Part shown: positions 9,576 through 18,965 of the stretch, piece by piece | Layout: the number at the start of each line of letters is the position of its first letter | Position numbering within the stretch: the stretch's first letter is position 1 | Assembly (NCBI GenBank): GCA_014305025.1 | Contig: JACRTY010000005.1 | Coordinates: 62,001-126,000 of the forward strand | Source: Candidatus Nyctobacter psychrophilus | Lineage (GTDB): Bacteria; Vulcanimicrobiota; Vulcanimicrobiia; Vulcanimicrobiales; Vulcanimicrobiaceae | Length of the DNA stretch: 64,000 nt | Reading direction: 5' to 3' | Made by a program: the position numbers and the translations under genes | The notes under the pieces: generated by a model | What the model saw: the letters and a program-made list of their open reading frames with translations, nothing else | What the model was told of the DNA's origin: nothing | Databases searched by the model: none

Positions 9576-10214
9576 TCAGTACGCTCCTTGGGAAGAAAAG
9601 ACGGCACGCACCGTTCCGAGCACGATCCGGGCGTCCGTGACGGTTGACGCACGACCGATGTACTCGACATCGTGCGCCGTCGCATCGGGGAGATGCAGTG
9701 GAATCTGCTGGCGGCAGCGGATCTGCCACAGACAGGTAATGCCGGGTTTGACGAGGTGCCGCAGTTGTTGCCACGGGGCAGCATAGGACCGAACGTGAAA
9801 TGGTTGCTCAGGCCGCGGTCCGACAAGCGCCATGTTGCCGACAACGACGTTGAGGAACTGCGGAAATTCGTCGATCGAGGTCTTGCGCAAAAATGCGCCG
9901 ACTCTCGTGACGCGGCGATCTCCGTTCGTCGTCGGGGACGGCGCGTCGCCGCACGCCTGAACTTTCATGGTGCGCAGTTTGTAGAGATCAAAGAGACGGC
10001 CGAAACGGCCGACGCGCCGTTGCACGAAGAACACGGGCCCACCGTCTTCCAGTTTTATCGCCAGCGCCGCGACCGCGACGATGGGGGCCGTGACGATCAG
10101 AGCAACGCCGGCAAACGCGACGTCGAGCGCGCGCTGCCAAGCCGAGTACGCAACATTTTGGCGGTAGACGAGATACGTCGGCGCGGCCGGCCGGACGCCG
10201 AGTGCTGTGCTCAT
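9576..10214 (-). CDS. Initiating sugar-phosphate transferase (monotopic PGT, PglC/WcaJ catalytic domain)
   Basis: 212 residues, containing only the catalytic domain of this family without the N-terminal multi-span region of WbaP/WcaJ. One membrane segment (about residues 30-55) is followed by GPVFFVQRRVGRFGRLF, KLRTM, the Asp-Glu of RKTSIDEFPQF and GPRPE, the core motifs. It transfers a hexose-phosphate to undecaprenyl phosphate at the cytoplasmic face, the first step of polymer synthesis. It overlaps the Wza-like gene by 4 nt (ATGA) and so is translationally coupled to it. Confidence 0.92.
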   Translation of the reverse strand: MSTALGVRPAAPTYLVYRQNVAYSAWQRALDVAFAGVALIVTAPIVAVAALAIKLEDGGPVFFVQRRVGRFGRLFDLYKLRTMKVQACGDAPSPTTNGDRRVTRVGAFLRKTSIDEFPQFLNVVVGNMALVGPRPEQPFHVRSYAAPWQQLRHLVKPGITCLWQIRCRQQIPLHLPDATAHDVEYIGRASTVTDARIVLGTVRAVFSSQGAY

Positions 10215-11383
10215 AAGTACCGCAGGAACGTCAAGGAAACGATGCCGCGGAAAATTGACTGGAAGTCAATCTTGTGGCCCTCGGGCACGAAAACCGTGTC
10301 ACCGTCGGCGAGTTGCGGGTTCTGGGAAGGCGCGCCATGCGTCAATTTGGTCACATCGTACTGGGTCTGAACGCCCTGGTGCAGAACGGCAACGTGCCGA
10401 ATATCACCATACGTCGTCGGACCGCCCGCAAAATAGAGCGCGCTCAGCAGCGAGTTGTCGCCCTTGAGCACGACGTCGCCGGGTTTGTAGACCTGCCCCA
10501 CAACGCCGATCGTGGCCGTGTGAGCGACGTAGATCGAGTCACCCGGTTGCGCCGGCTGACGATACTGCGGGCTCGAAGCCGTGACGACTTGTTCCGTACC
10601 GTTGCGCGTCAAGAGGAAACCGGTCCTCGCGGTGACGGCGTCGGCGCCGCCCACTTGGAGCAGCGCGTTGGCGAGCGGTTCGTCGGCATCGAGGTGCGCG
10701 GTCCCGGGATCTCTGACCTCGCCCTTGACCACCACGGCGATCGGCTTGTCGACGAGTACGATCGTATCGTCGGGCTGCAAGGCTGGTCCGGGATTCCCTT
10801 TGGCGATGAGCTGCTCAGCATCGATCGGCGGTAACGTCCGCCCATCGCGTTTGATGACGACGTGATGGAGGTCGACGCTGCCGTAGCTCCCGTTTTGTAG
10901 ATTGTGCGCCGCGCTCAAGGTGGGATCGGCCGCCGTGCTCGGCGTGCCTTGGGTCGCCGTACCGTTTTGTATCTGCGCCAATGCCCCGGTGATTGTCTCA
11001 CCGGGCGCATACGTTAACACCCCTCCGGGTCCACCCGTAACGAAGATGTTTTGCCCCTGCGACAGCAACTGCACGTCGACGGCAACTCGACGGACGTACG
11101 GCGCAAGTTTCACTTCGATGTTCCGGCTGAGCTGGCGCGGTGACAGATTTTCTGCCTGAACCAGACCGGCAAGTGGAACCGATATTCTTCCGGTGGAATC
11201 AACGGTCGCCGACGTGACGGCCAATTCGGGATGATTGTAGACCGATATCGAGACTTTGTCGCCGGGATGGAGGGTGGCCGCGCCGGCGATGCCGCCGCAA
11301 AACGCGCCCAAAGCGACCGCTGCGGCTCCCACAAGCGAGGCACGTCGAGCCATTTGAAAAAGTGACGAGAGGGAGAAATTCAT
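10211..11383 (-). CDS. Polysaccharide export protein (Wza-like, SLBB domains)
   Basis: 390 residues. An N-terminal signal peptide (VGAAAVALGAFCGGIAGA) ends near residue 36; the mature protein opens with LHPGDKVSISVYNHPELA, the Poly_export domain signature, followed by several SLBB-like repeats (for example KGEVRDPGTAHL and VGQVYKPGDVVLKGD). No lipobox cysteine is apparent at the cleavage point, unlike classical Wza. Ends with FVPEGHKIDF and a short hydrophobic tail. It would form the outer-membrane export channel. A plausible ribosome site (AGGAAC) lies just before its ATG. It is the first gene of the minus-strand export operon 11383 to 6196. Confidence 0.9.
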   Translation of the reverse strand: MNFSLSSLFQMARRASLVGAAAVALGAFCGGIAGAATLHPGDKVSISVYNHPELAVTSATVDSTGRISVPLAGLVQAENLSPRQLSRNIEVKLAPYVRRVAVDVQLLSQGQNIFVTGGPGGVLTYAPGETITGALAQIQNGTATQGTPSTAADPTLSAAHNLQNGSYGSVDLHHVVIKRDGRTLPPIDAEQLIAKGNPGPALQPDDTIVLVDKPIAVVVKGEVRDPGTAHLDADEPLANALLQVGGADAVTARTGFLLTRNGTEQVVTASSPQYRQPAQPGDSIYVAHTATIGVVGQVYKPGDVVLKGDNSLLSALYFAGGPTTYGDIRHVAVLHQGVQTQYDVTKLTHGAPSQNPQLADGDTVFVPEGHKIDFQSIFRGIVSLTFLRYL

Positions 11384-11474
11384 GTAGTTCCTAGATTGGC
11401 GTTTTCGCCTCTACAGAAGACCATAAGTACTCGCTCCGCGGCAAGGGTCGAATGTCGCATGTGGGGAGCGAAAT

Positions 11475-11514
11475 GCCCTCCCTAGCAATTACCCCCTTAA
11501 TCAGGGTGGAGGGC
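11475..11514. other. Inverted repeat upstream of the polysaccharide export operon
   Basis: GCCCTCC at 11475-11481 pairs with GGAGGGC at 11508-11514; inside it CCCT and AGGG can pair again around TTAAT. It lies between the exported protein gene (ends 11653) and the start of the Wza-like gene (11383). It could be a terminator without a U-tract or an operator or leader structure for the export operon. Confidence 0.5.
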
Positions 11515-11652
11515 AAACGGACACCGGAAGCGCGCCATTCGTGATCCGCGACACGGTTATCTTGTAGAGTCGCAACGCCGGTTGCCGCGCCAGGGTTCCC
11601 TTTGGCGGTTGGCCGCTGTAAGGAACGGCTCAGGGGCAAATGCCTGCCGGCG

Positions 11653-12339
11653 TCAGGAACGCGTGCACGTTTCGGCTGCATAGGTCATCCAAGCGTCGCC
11701 GCGGAGCACCTGGAAGTCGCGCCGAAAAACGAAGTCGTCGAAGTACTGGTAGACCATTCGAACGGTGACCCGTCCATTGCCGTCGGCTTGCGTCGTTCCG
11801 TTGAACGTCCAAATGTTGCCCGTCCATGGCGCGGCGGTCGCAACGTACGCACCGTTCGCCAACGTGACCGACCACGTTTGCGCATTGGGGTTGAAACGAT
11901 AGTGTTCGTCGAGTTCAACGCGACGATTGGTCATCTCGAAGATGTTGTGTAAATCGAAGCCGACCGCGGTCCGCACGTATTCGTGCTTCTCGGGCGTTCC
12001 GGCCAACGTCGTGCACGCCCATGCTGAGCCGGTCAGAAAACGTACAGCATCACGGTTACGCGAAGTCGTCGGGACATCACGCGGACGCACCGTAGGCCGC
12101 GGCGTGGGCCGCGGGGTCGCGGCCGGAGTCGTACGGACCGGAGCGGGCGTAGCGAAACGCCATACGAGCGGTGTGGTAACCGCGCGCGGCGTCGGGGAAG
12201 GACTTGCTGACGGAGCGGCAGTTGGCGTTGCGATGACCGGCGCGGCCGTGCGAAAAACGGGGGGGAGATCAGGCGGCGGCGTCGGCGGCGGCGCACTGGA
12301 GGCGAGGGTCAACATCAGCCATGAAAGCGCTGCCATCAT
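11653..12339 (-). CDS. Exported protein with Pro/Thr-rich linker, function unknown
   Basis: 228 residues. A short hydrophobic N-terminus (MMAALSWLMLTLASSA) resembles a signal peptide and leads straight into about 85 residues dominated by Pro, Thr, Ala and Arg, a flexible linker. The C-terminal 130 residues look folded, with aromatic residues and two cysteines (SAWACTTLAG and ETCTRS at the end) that could form a disulfide, and a strand pattern (WTGNIWTFNGTTQADG) resembling DUF1579-like lipocalin-type domains; that likeness is weak. It is 36 nt downstream of the NRPS gene end and reads in the same direction, so it could be the last gene of that operon. Confidence 0.7.
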   Translation of the reverse strand: MMAALSWLMLTLASSAPPPTPPPDLPPVFRTAAPVIATPTAAPSASPSPTPRAVTTPLVWRFATPAPVRTTPAATPRPTPRPTVRPRDVPTTSRNRDAVRFLTGSAWACTTLAGTPEKHEYVRTAVGFDLHNIFEMTNRRVELDEHYRFNPNAQTWSVTLANGAYVATAAPWTGNIWTFNGTTQADGNGRVTVRMVYQYFDDFVFRRDFQVLRGDAWMTYAAETCTRS

Positions 12340-12375
12340 TTCTTCTTTACGCCTCTTACCGGCGGTTTCATGTCG

Positions 12376-15300
12376 TCAGCGTTGCAGGTCGGCAAACGTT
12401 CGCGCGATACGGCGCAGCGTGGGACGAGAGGGTGATGCCGCCGACTTCGTCCGTTCGTCGACCCACGCCGCCATCTCGACGACCGTCGGTCGCTCGAAGA
12501 CGACGTTGAGCGGCATGTGGACACCGCAGCGTTGGCCGATGTGCGCGAGAATCCGCAGTGCCGACAGCGAGTGACCGCCCAGCGTGAAGAAATTTTCGGT
12601 GACGCCGACCTCTTTCACAGAGAGGGCGCGCGCCCAGATTTGCGCCACCGTGGCTTCGGTGGCCGTGCGCGGCGCCACGATGTTGCGATACGACTCGGCC
12701 GCGGCATCGGGCGGCGGCAAGGCGGCGCGGTCGAGTTTTCCGTTGGCATTGAGCGGCCAGCGTTTCAGCCACACGAACGCGGTCGGTACGAACGCGGACG
12801 GGAGCGTCTCGCTCACGCGCTCGCGAATGCGCTCCGTGTGCGCGCGCGCGTCTTCGCTGTTTCCGCCGGCGGGGATGCAATAGGCGACGAGTCGCGGCTC
12901 GCCGAGAGCATCCTCCCGCAGGAGAACGGCCGCCGCTTCAATTTCCGGCAGCGCAACGAGCGTGCTCTCGATCTCGCCCAGTTCGATCCGCACGCCGCCC
13001 ATCTTGATCTGCGCGTCGCGCCGGCCTAAGAACTCGAGCGTCCCGTCGGTCCGGTAGCGCGCCACGTCGCCGGTGCGGTACAGGCGCACGTCGTGCTCGA
13101 CGAAGGCCGCGGCGGTCAGATCGGGGCGCCCGACGTACCCGGCAGCGAGTCCCGCGCCGCCGATGCACAGTTCACCCTTCACGCCCAGCGGCACGGGGCG
13201 CAGGTTCGCATCGCGCACGTCGACCGTCACCTTGTCGACCGGTAGCCCGAGCGAGACGGGGCCGCCGCGCCAGTGCGTCCGGTCGACGTCCCAATGCGTC
13301 GCGTAGATCGTCGCTTCGGTCGGACCGTACAGGTTGGTGACCGCGAGCCCCGGGCAGTCGTGCAGCACGCGCGTCAACAGGGCGCTCGGTAATGCTTCGC
13401 CGCTGAGGAAGAGCCGGCGTAGGCGCGCGAGCGCACCGGCGGCGCCCGGCGTCTCCAGCACGGCCGGCAACTGCGACGGAACCAACTGCAGCAGCGTGAC
13501 GCGACGTTGTTCGACGACGTCGGCGAGGTAGCGCGGATCGGCCGCAAGGTCGTGTCGCGCGACGACGAGGCGAGCGCCGGCAATGAGCGGCAGAAACATT
13601 TCGGCGACAAAGACATCGAAGGTGGCGGGGGCGCGCAGCAGTATCGCGTCGTGCGGTGTCACGTCGTACGCGTCGCGCATCCAGGCGAGACAGTTGACGA
13701 CGGCGCGGTGCGCCACCATCACGCCCTTGGGCCGCCCGGTCGACCCCGACGTGTACATGATGTACGCAAGATCGTCGGGCGTGGGACGCACGGCAGCGCC
13801 GTTCACGGCGTAGTCGGCTGCCGGCGCGTCGACTGAAACGACCCGCGTTGCCGGCACGTCCGGAATCCGGCCGAGCAACGGGCGAAGCCGCTCGAGGGTC
13901 AGCACGACCGAGACGCGCGCGTCGGCGAGCATAAAGGCGACACGCTCCGCCGGGTGACTCGGATCCAACGGCAGATAGTAGCCTCCGGCGCGCAGCACGC
14001 CGAGGATTCCCGTGATCAGCTCCGGGCAGCGCTCCATGAAGAGCGCCACGCCGACCCCGGGCGCAACGCCGAGCGCACGCAAGCGGCGCGCCAACTGCGA
14101 CGCGCGCTCATCGAGCCCAGCGTACGTCAGAGAGTCGTCGCCGTATTCGAGGGCAACCGCCGCCGGCGTGCGGGCCGCTACAGCGGCGACCAGACCATCA
14201 AGCGTGTCGAAGTTCTCGCCTGAGGAGGTGCGCGCGCGCGGCAGGCTCAGCGCAGGTCGCTCATCGTGGGCGACGAGCGGCAGCCGCGAAACGCGGCAGT
14301 CCGCGTCGGCGGCGATTCCGCGCAAGAGCACCGTGAAGTGGCGCAGCATGCGCTCGAGCGTCGCGCCTTCAAAAAGCTGCGCGCGTCCTTTGAGATCGAG
14401 TGACGCGGTCGTTGCTCCCGCCCCTTGTGAAAGAACGACGGTCAGGTTGAGGTCGAATTTGGCGACGCAGCGCTCGACTCGCACCGGGTGCAGGGTCGCG
14501 GCGCCCAAGGCGACGGGCGTACCGTCGGCGTGGCGCAGATCGAAGGCGGCGCCGAAGAGCGGCCCGAAAGCGGCCTCGCGACGCTGGGGTTGCAGCTCGA
14601 GCGCGAGTTTCTCGTAGGGTATCTCCGCGTGTTCGGTCGCCCGCAAGAACGTGCCGCGAAATGAGCGGAGCAGGTCGGCGAACGGCGGATCGTCCGAGAA
14701 ACGCGCCCGCAAGGGCAGCATGTTGGAGAAGTAGCCGATCAGCGGCTCGAGTTCGGGGCGCGTGCGACCGGCGACGGCGCAGCCGAGCACCACGTCTTCA
14801 TCGCCGGAGTAACGGTACAGTAATGTAGAAAACGCCGCCGCGAAGGTGACGAACGGCGTCGTGCCGCAGCGTGCCCCGAGCGCGACTAGCGGTTCGACGA
14901 TGTCGGCGGGCAGGCTCGCCTCGCGCCGCACGCCGGCGTCGCTCGGAACGCTGCTGCGCGGCGCGTCGGTCGGAACCGCAAGGAGCTCGGGGACGCCGGC
15001 GAGTTCGCTTCGCCAATACGCCAGGAGTTCGGCGAGGCGTTCGCCGTGCAGGCGACGGCGTTCCCACGCCGCGAAATCGGCGTACTGTACGGGAAGCGGC
15101 GCCTGGAGCGGAGCCGCGCCGGCGGCCCGGGCCGCGTAGTGCTGCGCGATCTCCGCTAGCGCAATCCCCTGCGAACCGAGATCCCAGGCGATGTGGTGCG
15201 CGATCAGCAGCAAGACGTGCTCGTCGTCGCGCAAGCGCACGAGCGTTGCGCGCAGCATCACATCACGCGCGAGATCGAACGGCTCGTCGGCGGCTGCGTC

Positions 15301-15723
15301 GAGAACCCGCGCGAGCGCACGCTCACGCTCCTGGGGCGGCGTTGCCTCCAGTGAAACGGCGCGCAATTCGAGGGAGCGCGCCGGTTCCACGTTGGCCACC
15401 GGCTCGCCGTCGCGCTCGGCGTACGTCGTGCGCAGGACGTGATGCCGTTCGAGCAACGCGTTCAGTGCGCCGCGCAAACGTTCGACGTCGAGCGGGCCGG
15501 CGATGCGCAGCGCACGCGGAATGCGGTAGGGCGAAGAACCGCCGGCGGCGCGTTCGATCCGGTAGACGAGTTCTTGCGCAAACGACAACGGCGCGGGGCC
15601 TGCGGCGTCGCGGCGCACGATCGCGTCCGCACGCGCGGCGCGCGCTTGTTGCATGCGGGCTTCGACGAGCGCGCGTTTGGCGGGCGCTAGCTCCTCCAGT
15701 CGCGTGGACACGGGTTTCAGCAT
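12376..15723 (-). CDS. Nonribosomal peptide synthetase module, C-A-T
   Basis: 1115 residues. Condensation domain at about 45-470, with LSFAQELVYRIE (C1) and AHHIAWDLGSQG (C3, HHxxxD with Leu in place of the usual Gly). Adenylation domain at about 490-985: YTSGSTGRPKGV (A3), FDVFVAEMF (A4), NLYGPTEATIYAT (A5), RTGDVARY (A7), NANGKLDR with the A10 lysine. Thiolation domain near 1010-1085 with the phosphopantetheine serine in LGGHSLSAL. No thioesterase or reductase follows. Its start overlaps the end of the upstream NRPS gene by 7 nt. It probably adds the second residue of the peptide; the amino acid is not predicted here. Confidence 0.95.
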   Translation of the reverse strand: MLKPVSTRLEELAPAKRALVEARMQQARAARADAIVRRDAAGPAPLSFAQELVYRIERAAGGSSPYRIPRALRIAGPLDVERLRGALNALLERHHVLRTTYAERDGEPVANVEPARSLELRAVSLEATPPQERERALARVLDAAADEPFDLARDVMLRATLVRLRDDEHVLLLIAHHIAWDLGSQGIALAEIAQHYAARAAGAAPLQAPLPVQYADFAAWERRRLHGERLAELLAYWRSELAGVPELLAVPTDAPRSSVPSDAGVRREASLPADIVEPLVALGARCGTTPFVTFAAAFSTLLYRYSGDEDVVLGCAVAGRTRPELEPLIGYFSNMLPLRARFSDDPPFADLLRSFRGTFLRATEHAEIPYEKLALELQPQRREAAFGPLFGAAFDLRHADGTPVALGAATLHPVRVERCVAKFDLNLTVVLSQGAGATTASLDLKGRAQLFEGATLERMLRHFTVLLRGIAADADCRVSRLPLVAHDERPALSLPRARTSSGENFDTLDGLVAAVAARTPAAVALEYGDDSLTYAGLDERASQLARRLRALGVAPGVGVALFMERCPELITGILGVLRAGGYYLPLDPSHPAERVAFMLADARVSVVLTLERLRPLLGRIPDVPATRVVSVDAPAADYAVNGAAVRPTPDDLAYIMYTSGSTGRPKGVMVAHRAVVNCLAWMRDAYDVTPHDAILLRAPATFDVFVAEMFLPLIAGARLVVARHDLAADPRYLADVVEQRRVTLLQLVPSQLPAVLETPGAAGALARLRRLFLSGEALPSALLTRVLHDCPGLAVTNLYGPTEATIYATHWDVDRTHWRGGPVSLGLPVDKVTVDVRDANLRPVPLGVKGELCIGGAGLAAGYVGRPDLTAAAFVEHDVRLYRTGDVARYRTDGTLEFLGRRDAQIKMGGVRIELGEIESTLVALPEIEAAAVLLREDALGEPRLVAYCIPAGGNSEDARAHTERIRERVSETLPSAFVPTAFVWLKRWPLNANGKLDRAALPPPDAAAESYRNIVAPRTATEATVAQIWARALSVKEVGVTENFFTLGGHSLSALRILAHIGQRCGVHMPLNVVFERPTVVEMAAWVDERTKSAASPSRPTLRRIARTFADLQR

Positions 15724-18700
15724 TGTTCGACTTCGCGCAGCGCGCGTTCGAACTCGCGCTCCTCGGCTTGAGCGACTTCTGCATCGACGACCGCCGCCAA
15801 TTGCCCGACCGTCGGCGAATCGAAGAAACTGCGCAGCGGTACGCGCACGCCGAAAGCGCGATTGAGTTCGTTGAGGCCGCGAATCGCCAAGATCGAGTGG
15901 AAGCCGAGCGTCAGAAAGTTCGTCGTGACGCCGACGCGCTCGACGCCCAGTAACTCGGCCCAGATGGCGGCAATGCGCTCTTCGGTCGGCGTCCGCGGGG
16001 AGACGGTGCCTCCCTCGGCCTCCGGCGAGTCGGGGTGCGGTAAAGCGCTGCGGTCAACCTTACCGGACGGCCCCAGCGGCAGGCGCTCGACTACGACAAA
16101 CGCATCCGGCACCATGTAGTCCGGTAAGCGCTCCGCAAGCCACGTGCGCACGTCACCCGCGTCCGGCGGCGCCGACGCCGGCGACGACCGGGGGACGACG
16201 TAGGCGGCCACGCGCGCCTCGCCGCCGGCGCCGCGCAGCACGGCGGCGGCTTGTCCGACCAGCGGATGCTGCGCCAGGACGCTTTCGATTTCGCCGAGTT
16301 CGACGCGGAAACCGCGCACTTTGACTTGGTCGTCGAGTCGCCCCAGAAATTCCAGCTCGCCGCTGGGCAGCCGGCGAACGCGGTCGCCGGTCCGGTATAG
16401 CCGGCCCCCGGCCGACCCGCCGAAGGGATCGGGGATGAAGCGCTCGGCGCTTACGGCCGGCCGGTTGACGTAGCCGGCGGCTACGCCCATGCCACCGATG
16501 TAGAGTTCGCCCGGTATTCCCGGGGGCAGCGGCTGCTGCGCGGCATCGAGCACGTAGCACCGCACGTTGCCGAGCGGCCGGCCGATCGGCACCGTCGCGG
16601 GGCGCAAATCGCCGAAGTCCCGCTCGCCGAGCGCGAACGTGCACGCGCCGACCGTCGTCTCGGTCGGGCCGTAGTGATTGAGCACCGCGCACGTTCCCGC
16701 CGCCGCGGCGCGCTCGGCCAGATTCCACGGGCAGGCTTCGCCGCCGAGGACCAGCCAGCGCCGCGGCAGCAATCCGGCCATGGCGGAACGGTCGCTCAAC
16801 GCCGCCAGGTGGGTCGGCGTGATCTTCAGGACGTCGATCTCCGCGGTGGTCATGCGCGCGGCGAAACGCGCGGCATCGAGCGCGACATCGTCACCGATCA
16901 CGTGCAGCGTTCCGCCCGAACAGAGTGCCGGGAAAACGGCGGTGTACCCCAGATCGACCCACAACGGTGAGACGGTCGCGAAGGTCCACGGGTCACTGCG
17001 CGACGCCCCCAGGCGCGCCGAAATCGCGGTCGCATAGTTCAGCAGGTTACGATGGGAGACTGCGACGCCTTTGGGAACGCCGGTCGAACCCGAGGTAAAG
17101 ACGACGTAGGCCGTCCCCTCAAGCGAAATCGGGAGGCCGGGATCGCCACCCCCCGAAGGTCCCGCCCCGCTGTCGTCACCGTCGAGGTCGACCGTCGCGA
17201 CCCCGCTCCCGCCCAAGCGCGGGGAGGAAACCGAGTCGCCAACGACCAGGCGCACGCCGCTTTCGGCAATCAGGGCCGCCAGGCGCTGCTCGGGCAACGC
17301 GGGATCGAGCGGCACGAAGGCCGCGCCGGCCTTGAGCACGCCAAGCAAGGCCGCGACGGCGCGCGCCGAGCGGGGCAGGGCGAGCCCGACCGGCTGACCG
17401 GCCTCGACGCCACGCGCGAGCAAACGGTGCGCCAGCCGGTTGGCCTCGGCATTGAGTGCCGCGTAGGTATACGTCCGCGCGTCGTCGACCACGGCGGCCG
17501 CCTGCGGCGACCGGCGCACGGCGGCTTCGAATTGCGCGTGCACCGCTGCCGGGCCGATGGGCGCGGTCGTCGCGTTGTGCTCAACGAGCAGCGCATGGCG
17601 CTCGGCCTCGGAGAGCAACGGCAACGCGCGGCAGGGCCGGGTCGGGTCGGCGACGGCAGCCGCGAGCAAGGTGCGCAAGTGGGACAGCAGCCGCTGCGCC
17701 GTCCCTTCCAAAAACAGATCGGTACGGTACCACAGCGAGAGCCGCAAGCCGTCGGATACCTCGGCGATGCGCAGCGTCAAATCGAATTTGGTCGCGCCCA
17801 AGTCGACGTCGAGGGCCCGCACCTTCAGACCATCGAGCGACAGCACGTCGGGCAGCGTATCTTCCATCGCCAGAATCACTTGGAACAGCGGCGCCTGGGT
17901 GAGCTGGCCTCCTTTCTGGAGCTCGAGAATCAGTTGCTCGGCCGGCACTTCCTGATGTTCGTACGCCTCGAGGCACGTTGCCCGAACCCGCGCGAGCAGC
18001 TGCGCGAAGGTCGGCTCACCGTCGAGGCGGGTACGCAGAACCAGCGTGTTGGCAAAGTAACCGACGACGCCCTCGGTTTCGCTCTGCGAGCGTCCGGCGA
18101 TCGGCGAACCGACCACGACGTCGTCCTGGCCGCTGTAACGCGCCAGCAGGGCGGTGAAGGCCGCCAGCAAGGTCATGTAGAGCGTGGCATCGTTGGCCCG
18201 CGCGAGCCGCTTGATGCCGTCCAGCAGGTCGGGCGGCAGGATCGCGACCGTGCCCGCGCCCGCGAAACGCGGCGCCGCCGCGCGTGGGCGATCGACCGGC
18301 AAGTCCAAGGCCGCGGGGGCGTCGGCCAACTGTGCGCGCCAGTACGCTAGCGAGGCCGCCAAGGTCGGCGTGTGGCCGGCGTCACGTTCCCACGCAGCGA
18401 AGTCGGAGAAGGTGAGGGGGATCACCGGGAGCGCCGCCGTCGTGCCACGCCGACCCGAGGCGTACAACTGACCCAGCTCCCGTGACACGATGCTCTTGGA
18501 CCACGAGTCCGACACGATATGGTGGGTATCGACCGACAGGATCCAGTCCTGGTCGCCCAGCCGCACGAGCATGACCCGTAACGGGACCTGATTGGCCAGA
18601 TCGAACGGCGTCTGCGCCTGCTCCCGCACCAGCCGCTCGGCTTCGGCCGGGCCGTGTTCGGCGTAGTCCGACAGGTCGAAGCGGGCGATCGGCACCGGCT

Positions 18701-18965
18701 GCGGCGCCCGCACGACGGCGCGTGGGCCGTCGTCGGTCGCGGTAAAGATGGTGCGCAATGCTTCGTGACGGGCGGACAGCGCGTCGAAAGCCGCCTGTAA
18801 GGACGCCAGGTCGAGCGGACCGTGGATGCGCCACGCCCGCGCAACGTTCCAAGCCGTAATGCCGGGCGACGCGCGGTCCATGAGCCAGATCAGTTCTTGC
18901 GCGAAGGAGAGCGGCGCCGGACCGTCGGCGGCGCGCCGCGCGATCACGGAGCCCGAGGTTGCCAT
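15717..18965 (-). CDS. Nonribosomal peptide synthetase module, C-A-T (first module)
   Basis: 1082 residues. Condensation domain at about 20-445 with LSFAQELIWLMD (C1) and DTHHIVSDSWS (C3, HHxxxD kept, next residue Ser). Adenylation domain about 460-950: FTSGSTGVPKGV (A3), a VDLGYTAVFPAL A4 region that differs from the common FDASVWE type, NHYGPTETTVGA (A5), RTGDRVRR (A7) and GPSGKVDR (A10 Lys). Thiolation serine in LGFHSILAI. Because it is the first NRPS gene transcribed and begins with a C domain, it may N-acylate its residue or receive one from elsewhere. Start ATG overlaps the dioxygenase stop. Confidence 0.95.
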   Translation of the reverse strand: MATSGSVIARRAADGPAPLSFAQELIWLMDRASPGITAWNVARAWRIHGPLDLASLQAAFDALSARHEALRTIFTATDDGPRAVVRAPQPVPIARFDLSDYAEHGPAEAERLVREQAQTPFDLANQVPLRVMLVRLGDQDWILSVDTHHIVSDSWSKSIVSRELGQLYASGRRGTTAALPVIPLTFSDFAAWERDAGHTPTLAASLAYWRAQLADAPAALDLPVDRPRAAAPRFAGAGTVAILPPDLLDGIKRLARANDATLYMTLLAAFTALLARYSGQDDVVVGSPIAGRSQSETEGVVGYFANTLVLRTRLDGEPTFAQLLARVRATCLEAYEHQEVPAEQLILELQKGGQLTQAPLFQVILAMEDTLPDVLSLDGLKVRALDVDLGATKFDLTLRIAEVSDGLRLSLWYRTDLFLEGTAQRLLSHLRTLLAAAVADPTRPCRALPLLSEAERHALLVEHNATTAPIGPAAVHAQFEAAVRRSPQAAAVVDDARTYTYAALNAEANRLAHRLLARGVEAGQPVGLALPRSARAVAALLGVLKAGAAFVPLDPALPEQRLAALIAESGVRLVVGDSVSSPRLGGSGVATVDLDGDDSGAGPSGGGDPGLPISLEGTAYVVFTSGSTGVPKGVAVSHRNLLNYATAISARLGASRSDPWTFATVSPLWVDLGYTAVFPALCSGGTLHVIGDDVALDAARFAARMTTAEIDVLKITPTHLAALSDRSAMAGLLPRRWLVLGGEACPWNLAERAAAAGTCAVLNHYGPTETTVGACTFALGERDFGDLRPATVPIGRPLGNVRCYVLDAAQQPLPPGIPGELYIGGMGVAAGYVNRPAVSAERFIPDPFGGSAGGRLYRTGDRVRRLPSGELEFLGRLDDQVKVRGFRVELGEIESVLAQHPLVGQAAAVLRGAGGEARVAAYVVPRSSPASAPPDAGDVRTWLAERLPDYMVPDAFVVVERLPLGPSGKVDRSALPHPDSPEAEGGTVSPRTPTEERIAAIWAELLGVERVGVTTNFLTLGFHSILAIRGLNELNRAFGVRVPLRSFFDSPTVGQLAAVVDAEVAQAEEREFERALREVEQC

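Noticed and set aside
17052-18350. 432-codon plus-strand ORF opposite the NRPS condensation domain
   Set aside because: Shadow of a gene with intact NRPS motifs.
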